Shown here piece by piece: positions 7,188 to 10,917 of a stretch of DNA of 10,917 nt. How positions within the stretch are numbered: position 1 is the stretch's first letter; every line of letters begins with the position of its first letter. The notes under the pieces were generated by a model. That model searched no databases. It was not told the DNA's origin and worked only from the letters and a program-made list of their open reading frames with translations. This DNA is from Bacillota bacterium (GTDB lineage Bacteria > Bacillota > Sulfobacillia > RBS10-35 > JAJYVN01). A program made the position numbers and the translations under genes. The DNA lies in NCBI GenBank assembly GCA_021791995.1, contig JAJYVN010000083.1, positions 1 to 10,917 on the forward strand, written 5' to 3'.

Positions 7188-7249
7188 GGGCAAGATTCCT
7201 CTTTGCGTTGGATATTTCCTTGCGAAACTGGGCTGGCAAGTCCCTTTTC

Positions 7250-8359
7250 TCAGTTGACACTCGTATCCGTCAGCACCCCCTGGGACTGCATGGGAGGACT
7301 TCCAGGAAGAAGCTGCAGCGATGGCGTCGCGACGGACGCCAGGTTAATCGACCCGACCAGGAGTTTCTCGGTCGAGATGTCCTGCAAGATGCCGAGCAGG
7401 ATACCCGTCTTGGTCGTCGCCAAACCACCGTCGCCCAAGTTAACTGGAATGCCCTGCGTTGTGACCAGGTAGATCTGGCTCCCTCGCACCAGGATCTCTG
7501 CCACCACCGCCCCCCCACTCGCCCCGATCCCCTGAGCAACCGCGATCGCATCCTCGACGTCCACGGCCGAAAGTGTGGCACCGGCTGTGACACCACTGGG
7601 GTTCAGCCCCACGATCAGCGGTAGAGCCGAAGGCACCCCAGAAATGTGCGGTCGGGCCGGAATCTCAAAGGGATAGAGACTGGCGGGAAGCCCGATGGAT
7701 GCTCCAGCGCTGACCATCTCCTGCTGCACGGTCGACGACGAGGCAGAGAGGGTCGTTCCGCCCTGCGTGACAGCCGGGATCGACCGGAGGACGAGGCCTG
7801 ATCCGTCCACCTCCCAATCCAATTGGGATGTAACGATCAACGCGACAGGGACACGCTCCACCACGGAGATGTTGACCCCGTTTGGCCAAACCAGACGGGC
7901 GCTGGCCTTGGCGATCAGCGGGTTGCGGAGAAGGCGGCGGCGCACCACCCATGGCCGCACCTGCCAGGTATAGGTGCCGGGGGCGTAGTCCAGGTCAAGC
8001 CAGACCTCTTGCGGCGTCAACTGGTGCAGACCCGAGACATGAATATCGGTCAACTCGAACCGGCGCGCGTGAAAGATGAACACAATGAGCAGCGATACCA
8101 ATGCCAACACCAGGGCACCAGCAATCCGGCGACGATGGCGAACATCCCGACCGTCCACCTCTTGTTCGGGGGTGGACGGGGAACCAGAAACTTCCTCGTC
8201 CTCGGTCGGTTCTCCGCCCAAACTCTCGGCTTGCCCCCAGAGGCGTTCGGCCCGAAGCAGGGCGCGCTGGTCTTGGATCACCTTCTGCGGTCCGTCGGAG
8301 TCCCCGCCCGCGATGACTGCCACCCCCAAGCACCGAATATCGCCCGGTCCTCTGGCCAT
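7250..8359 (-). CDS. ftsQ: Cell division protein FtsQ/DivIB
   Basis: 369 residues. Bitopic membrane protein that joins FtsB/DivIC and FtsL in the divisome and controls septal wall synthesis. Seen: a long charged cytoplasmic N-terminus (1-78), one membrane helix (about 79-97, IAGALVLALVSLLIVFIF), a POTRA domain starting FELTDIHVSGLHQLTPQEVW (101-120), with VRRRLLRNPLIAKASARLVWPNGVNISVVERVPVALI completing it, then a DivIB/FtsQ beta domain with EILVRGSQIYLVTTQGIPVNLG and LLVGSINL near the end. Its position before ftsZ agrees. The start is uncertain: ATG 8359 has only a weak, distant GGTGAG; GTG 8323 and GTG 8281 also lie before the membrane helix. Upstream codons run into the divergent MFS gene and are not conserved in type. 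No mur gene or ftsA adjoins it. Confidence 0.9.
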   Translation of the reverse strand: MARGPGDIRCLGVAVIAGGDSDGPQKVIQDQRALLRAERLWGQAESLGGEPTEDEEVSGSPSTPEQEVDGRDVRHRRRIAGALVLALVSLLIVFIFHARRFELTDIHVSGLHQLTPQEVWLDLDYAPGTYTWQVRPWVVRRRLLRNPLIAKASARLVWPNGVNISVVERVPVALIVTSQLDWEVDGSGLVLRSIPAVTQGGTTLSASSSTVQQEMVSAGASIGLPASLYPFEIPARPHISGVPSALPLIVGLNPSGVTAGATLSAVDVEDAIAVAQGIGASGGAVVAEILVRGSQIYLVTTQGIPVNLGDGGLATTKTGILLGILQDISTEKLLVGSINLASVATPSLQLLPGSPPMQSQGVLTDTSVN

Positions 8360-8388
8360 GCTACGGGTTGTCTCACCCGACGCGATGT

Positions 8389-8395
8389 GGAGGGG
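8389..8395 (+). promoter_or_regulatory. Ribosome binding site deciding the MFS gene start
   Basis: GGAGGGG lies just upstream; from GGAGG there are 8 nt to the ATG at 8402. The open frame extends far upstream through ftsQ on the other strand, so this site, together with the first membrane helix, sets the true start. The 42 nt between the divergent starts at 8359 and 8402 are too short for two full non-overlapping promoters, and none was recognised. Confidence 0.7.
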
Positions 8396-8401
8396 TTCTG
8401 G

Positions 8402-9688
8402 ATGCGTGCTGAAACCCGTGTGCAGTTCGCTGCACTCGCCACTGTCCCTTTCGTCATGGTCCTCTCCAATTCCCTGATCATCCCCGTGTTGCCGAACATC
8501 CAGCAGGCCCTCCATCGCAGCCTCCTGCAAGTAGGCCTGTTGATCACAGTTTTTTCTCTTTCGGCCGGCGCCGTTATCCCGGTCGGCGGATATCTCTCCG
8601 ACCGCTTTGGACGCCGTCCCGTCATGATTCCCTCCCTTTGCATCTTCGGACTCGGGGGCCTCTTAGCGGCCGTCGCCCCGCTGATCTTTCCATCGGACAT
8701 CACCTATACCATGCTGCTGATCGGCCGCGTGGTGCAGGGCATTGGTGCAGGAGGCACCTATCAGGTGGCAATGGCGTTGGTCGGCGACATCTTTCATACC
8801 AATGAACGCAGTAAGGCGCTTGGTATGCTGGAAGCCAGTAACGGCTTCGGGAAGGTCGCAAGCCCCATTATGGGGGCCGCAGCGATGCTCATCACCTGGT
8901 ATGCGCCGTTCTTCATCTACCCAGTGATCGCCTGGGCATCAGCCCTCCTGGTGTGGCGCGCCGTCAAGGAACCGAGTGGCACCAAGAACCAGCGCCCCTT
9001 CGCCGCCTACCTCAAGGGTGTCGGCCAGATCGCCGGATCGAAGGGGTTTTCGCTCGCCGTAGCGTTTACCGGGGGTGCCATCGCGATCTTCTTCCTCTTC
9101 GGCGTCCTCAGCTTCTACTCTGACATTCTCGAAAAGAGCTACCATATCATGGGTGTCCAGCGGGGTCTGATCATCGCCATTCCGGTCGCGGTGATGGCCA
9201 TTACTTCCTACGTGTCGGGAACCGTCCTCGTCCAACAGCTCGCCAAGCTCAGTAAGCTGATCGTGCTCCTTGGGCTCGGCGTTGTGGCAGTCGCCTTTGT
9301 GGGCATGTACCTCTGGCGTGCGCAAATCGTTCCATTCACCGCGGCCCTCTCCGTGATGGGATTCGGTAACGGCATGTTGCTCCCCTCGGTCAACACGATG
9401 ATCACATCGGCCACGGCATCCGCGACACGCGGAACGATCACGGCCTTGTATGGTACGGTGCGCTTCTTCGGTGCCGCTCTCGGTCCGCCGATTTTTGACC
9501 GAATGGTCAAGGTCGGCCCCGTACCAACCTATCTTGGTGCCGGCGCGCTCGCGGCTCTCGTGTTGGTGGTATCCCTGATTGGGTTGAACCAGAAGCAGAT
9601 GTTTGAGCACATGCAGACGGGAAAGAAGAAGTCGAAACACGTCAAGATCCAGCACAATCCCCAGCCGGACGACAACCGGCTGCACTAA
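8402..9688 (+). CDS. Major facilitator superfamily efflux transporter (12-TM DHA1-like)
   Basis: 428 residues, with about 12 hydrophobic segments. Probably a proton-driven drug/H+ antiporter in the cell membrane; substrate unknown. Seen: TM1 region with SNSLIIPVLPNIQQAL (22-37), as in tetracycline/multidrug exporters; motif A GGYLSDRFGRRPV (62-74) between TM2 and TM3; motif B-like GRVVQGIGAGG (108-118) in TM4 with the conserved Arg; and a motif C-like stretch NGFGKVASPIMGAA (147-160) in TM5, the mark of antiporters, though its usual Gly-Pro is not standard. The second half begins after PSGTKNQRPF. The C-terminal tail (about 395-428) is polar and lysine/histidine-rich, hence cytoplasmic. The ATG start is fixed by GGAGG 8 nt upstream. 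It is transcribed divergently from ftsQ, with no regulator gene beside it. Confidence 0.92.
   Translation: MRAETRVQFAALATVPFVMVLSNSLIIPVLPNIQQALHRSLLQVGLLITVFSLSAGAVIPVGGYLSDRFGRRPVMIPSLCIFGLGGLLAAVAPLIFPSDITYTMLLIGRVVQGIGAGGTYQVAMALVGDIFHTNERSKALGMLEASNGFGKVASPIMGAAAMLITWYAPFFIYPVIAWASALLVWRAVKEPSGTKNQRPFAAYLKGVGQIAGSKGFSLAVAFTGGAIAIFFLFGVLSFYSDILEKSYHIMGVQRGLIIAIPVAVMAITSYVSGTVLVQQLAKLSKLIVLLGLGVVAVAFVGMYLWRAQIVPFTAALSVMGFGNGMLLPSVNTMITSATASATRGTITALYGTVRFFGAALGPPIFDRMVKVGPVPTYLGAGALAALVLVVSLIGLNQKQMFEHMQTGKKKSKHVKIQHNPQPDDNRLH
9662..9682 (+). terminator. Hairpin at the 3' end of the MFS coding region
   Basis: CAGCCGG-(7 nt)-CCGGCTG, 7 perfect pairs, inside the last codons of the MFS gene. 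No T-run follows. It may protect the mRNA end or act with the next hairpin (9704-9727). Confidence 0.3.
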
Positions 9689-9703
9689 TCGAAGCGTCAA
9701 AGC

Positions 9704-9727
9704 GGGGCGGTAATCGTTGACCGCCCC
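9704..9727 (+). terminator. Candidate terminator hairpin after the MFS gene
   Basis: GGGGCGGT-(8 nt)-ACCGCCCC, 8 perfect GC-rich pairs, 15 nt after the MFS stop. There is no T-run, so its efficiency as an intrinsic terminator is doubtful. The right arm and loop contain the -35 box of the tRNA promoter. Confidence 0.5.
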
Positions 9728-9745
9728 TCGGCCGCATGCTATCAT
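9717..9745 (+). promoter_or_regulatory. Sigma-A-type promoter of the leucine tRNA pair
   Basis: TTGACC (9717-9722), a 17-nt spacer, and TATCAT (9740-9745): five of six matches in each box with optimal spacing. Predicted transcription start is near 9752, giving a leader of about 14 nt before the first tRNA, typical for stable RNA genes. The spacer is GC-rich. Confidence 0.72.
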
Positions 9746-9765
9746 CCACCCCTGGACCTGGATAG

Positions 9766-9852
9766 GCCGGAGTGGTGGAATCGGCAGACACGCGGTGTTC
9801 AGGGCGCCGTGGGCGTACGCCTGTGTGGGTTCAAATCCCACCTCCGGCACCA
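9766..9852 (+). tRNA. tRNA-Leu (anticodon CAG)
   Basis: Class II tRNA of 87 nt with encoded CCA. Acceptor GCCGGAG pairs with CTCCGGC. The D arm has GTGG-AATCGGCAGA-CAC. The anticodon stem is CGGTG/CGCCG with one T-G pair, and the loop TTCAGGG gives CAG. A long variable arm (GGGCG..CGCCT) is typical of leucine. The T arm is GTGGG-TTCAAAT-CCCAC, the discriminator is A, then CCA. It reads CUG codons. Confidence 0.96.
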
Positions 9853-9878
9853 ACATCATGAGCAACGTCGGCGACCGT

Positions 9879-9963
9879 GCGAGAGTGCTGGAACTGGCAG
9901 ACAGGCACGTTTGAGGGGCGTGTGGCGTAAGCCGTGGGGGTTCAAGTCCCCCCTCTCGCACCA
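9879..9963 (+). tRNA. tRNA-Leu (anticodon GAG)
   Basis: Class II tRNA of 85 nt with encoded CCA, 26 nt after the first. Acceptor GCGAGAG pairs with CTCTCGC. The D arm is CTGG-AACTGGCAGA-CAG. The anticodon stem is CACGT/GCGTG, and the loop TTGAGGG gives GAG. The long variable arm is TGGCGTAAGCC. The T arm is GGGGG-TTCAAGT-CCCCC, with discriminator A. It reads CUC/CUU codons and is probably co-transcribed with the CAG tRNA. Confidence 0.96.
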
Positions 9964-9999
9964 AATCCCTGAAGGGGCAAGAGGCAACGGGCCACGGGT

Positions 10000-10033
10000 G
10001 GGGCTTCCATAAACACCAGGGAGTCCCTTTTTT
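10000..10033 (+). terminator. Rho-independent terminator of the tRNA operon
   Basis: GGGGCTTCC pairs with GGGAGTCCC over 9 bp (two G-U pairs), with a 10-nt loop, followed at once by six T. It begins 36 nt after the second tRNA. Flanking CGGGCCACG and CGTGCCCG could extend the stem around the T-run, and a further TTTT follows. Confidence 0.8.
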
Positions 10034-10050
10034 CGTGCCCGTTTTGGGCC

Positions 10051-10086
10051 GGACGTGCCGGGCTGCACGTCTCGGACGTGCCGGGC
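10051..10086 (+). repeat. 13-bp direct repeat with internal inverted repeat
   Basis: GGACGTGCCGGGC occurs at 10051-10063 and again at 10074-10086 (23-nt period). Between them GCACGTC (10065-10071) is the inverse of GACGTGC (10052-10058) with a 6-nt spacer, so three GACGTGC half-sites stand in direct-inverted-direct order. It lies between the tRNA terminator and a tyrosine recombinase remnant. Inverted arms with a 6-8 nt spacer are typical of tyrosine recombinase core sites, but the arms here are shorter than usual. Confidence 0.5.
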
Positions 10087-10116
10087 AGGCGGGGCCTCCA
10101 CGAGGGGGAAGCCGCA

Positions 10117-10702
10117 TTGCGCCGCAACAAGAAGATCGCCCAGCCCTCCCCTGCCCCAGCTACGGAAAGCGCGTGGAGTGACCGTGTGGACGCGTTTCTC
10201 GCCGCCGAAGAACTCAAGGGGCGTAGCCCTCGGTCACTGGCTCTGCACCGCAAGTCCTTCTCCAGGGCCCGCCGCCACCTCGACGCCGTAAGGGCGCCGA
10301 TTGACCCGCTGGTCCTGGAGCGCAGCCGCCTCGCTGCCATGGTCCTGCACATGCGCCAGCAGGGCCTACAGCCACGCACCATCAACCTGCGCTTGCAGTC
10401 GCTCCAGCAGTTCTTCACATGTTTGCGCGCCGAAGGGCTCCGGCCGAACAACCCGGCCGCAGCTACCCCGCGTCAGCGAAAGCCACACCGCCCGCCCCGG
10501 GCGTTGGCAGACGACGAGGTCGTTCGCCTGTTGCGCCACCCGGACCGGACGACGTTCGCCGACCTGCAACTACGTGCTGCTACTTCTGCTGCTGGACATG
10601 GGGATGCGGCTTAGTGAATGCCTTGCCATCGAACTTGACGACCTCAACCTGGAGCACCGCTGCATCCGCTGCTCCTGCCCACGGTATCTGCGAGAAACTT
10701 GA
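10117..10702 (+). pseudogene. Tyrosine recombinase/integrase (XerC/D-like) remnant, frameshifted and truncated
   Basis: The first part (TTG at 10117, GAGGGGG 8 nt upstream; GTG 10078 is an alternative) encodes a SAM-like core-binding domain: WSDRVDAFLAAEELKGRSPRSLALHRKSF, then LQPRTINLRLQSLQQFFTCLRAEG and ALADDEVVRLLRHPDRTTFADL, ending at TAG 10612-10614. At about 10567/10568 the homology jumps frame: NYVLLLLLLDMGMRLSECLAIELDDLNLEHRCIR continues to TGA 10700-10702. MGMRLSE holds the first catalytic Arg. A 1-nt gain or 2-nt loss near CTGCAAC explains the shift (a typical relative would read D-L-R-N-Y). After about 10668 the similarity stops: the His/Lys, second Arg and catalytic Tyr regions are absent, so the product cannot recombine DNA. 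The abrupt end suggests insertion or deletion. It sits beside two tRNA genes, a usual integration site. Confidence 0.85.
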
Positions 10703-10831
10703 TCGCGGTAATTGAGTAGGACGGAGGTCGGAGGAGGGGGTAGGCAACGGTGGTTCGGTGCGATGTTCTGCGGGTAGAGATAATGCAGTGGAAGGGTCGA
10801 GCGATCTCGGTCGGCCCTGGATCCATATAAC
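10703..10831. other. Unassigned sequence after the recombinase remnant
   Basis: No convincing gene was seen on either strand. It starts with a G-rich purine stretch (10719-10744) and ends in an AT-richer ATATAAC just before the palindrome. It may be part of the element that truncated the recombinase; no insertion-sequence ends could be defined. Confidence 0.4.
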
Positions 10832-10907
10832 GCAGCGGCTGAGTGTGCGGTCAAGCCGACCTTCGGTCCGCTTGCGCGCTACGGGCTTGACCGCACACCG
10901 CCGCTGC
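10832..10907. repeat. Long 76-bp palindrome (stem-loop)
   Basis: Nested perfect arms: GCAGCGGC (10832-10839) with GCCGCTGC (10900-10907), and GTGTGCGGTCAAGCC (10843-10857) with GGCTTGACCGCACAC (10884-10898), separated only by a 3-nt/1-nt internal mismatch. That makes 23 pairs around a 26-nt loop. The loop has its own small hairpin GACC-TTC-GGTC (10858-10868). No T-run follows on either strand within the window. It could be a mobile-element end, a recombination site or a structured RNA. Confidence 0.75.
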
Positions 10908-10917
10908 AACGGAACCT

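Noticed and set aside
7823..8401. Upstream extension of the MFS frame
   Set aside because: It runs antisense through ftsQ; GGAGG 8 nt before ATG 8402 and the first membrane helix mark the real start.
8939..10117. 392-residue minus-strand open frame across the MFS 3' end and both tRNA genes
   Set aside because: It overlaps two clear tRNAs and the MFS coding strand; its composition is that of an antisense shadow.
10580..10909. 109-residue minus-strand open frame over the recombinase end and palindrome
   Set aside because: It spans the recombinase remnant, non-coding sequence and the palindrome, and has no recognisable domain or ribosome site.
10825..10917. Integron attC site: the palindrome has a TCAAGCC core and an ATATAAC-like left end resembling the R'' box
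   Set aside because: The right end reads GCAACGG rather than GTTRRRY, the arms are too perfectly paired for an attC (no clear extrahelical bases or matching R boxes), and no integron cassette is visible.
1..10917. CRISPR array, phage structural genes, or defence or toxin-antitoxin system
   Set aside because: No regularly spaced repeats and no such protein families were seen; only the recombinase remnant suggests mobile DNA.

Overview
The window looks like chromosomal DNA of a GC-rich, Gram-positive (Bacillota-like) bacterium. This rests on the FtsZ start (MLEF) and its DIDIPAFLRKR tail, a single long bifunctional Rel protein, strong GGAG-type ribosome binding sites, and frequent TTG/GTG starts. 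A Sulfobacillus-type lineage would fit but cannot be proven from the sequence alone.

Positions 1-8359 are read leftward (minus strand). In transcription order the genes are ftsQ (divisome membrane protein), ftsZ (division tubulin), rel (ppGpp synthetase/hydrolase), dtd (D-aminoacyl-tRNA deacylase), a NYN/PIN-like nuclease, a two-domain cupredoxin-like lipoprotein and, after a 235-nt structured gap, the beta (carboxyltransferase) subunit of an acyl-CoA carboxylase cut by the left window edge. Gaps from ftsZ down to the cupredoxin gene are 30 nt or less or overlap, so ftsZ-rel-dtd-NYN-cupredoxin is probably one transcription unit joining division, stringent response and tRNA quality control. 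There is no ftsA between ftsQ and ftsZ, and no mur gene before ftsQ.

Positions 8402-9688 hold a divergent (plus strand) 12-TM-type MFS efflux transporter. It ends in hairpins, one of which contains the -35 box of a clear promoter for two tandem leucine tRNAs (CAG and GAG anticodons, both with encoded CCA), which end at an intrinsic terminator.

The right end (about 10040-10917) looks like degraded mobile DNA: a 13-bp direct repeat with recombination-site-like geometry, a frameshifted and truncated tyrosine recombinase, unidentified G-rich sequence, and a 76-bp palindrome close to the window edge. The most interesting leads are the structured gap at 1471-1615, the right-end palindrome, the recombination-site-like repeats beside the tRNA genes, and the cupredoxin with altered copper ligands. 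No complete new system can be demonstrated.
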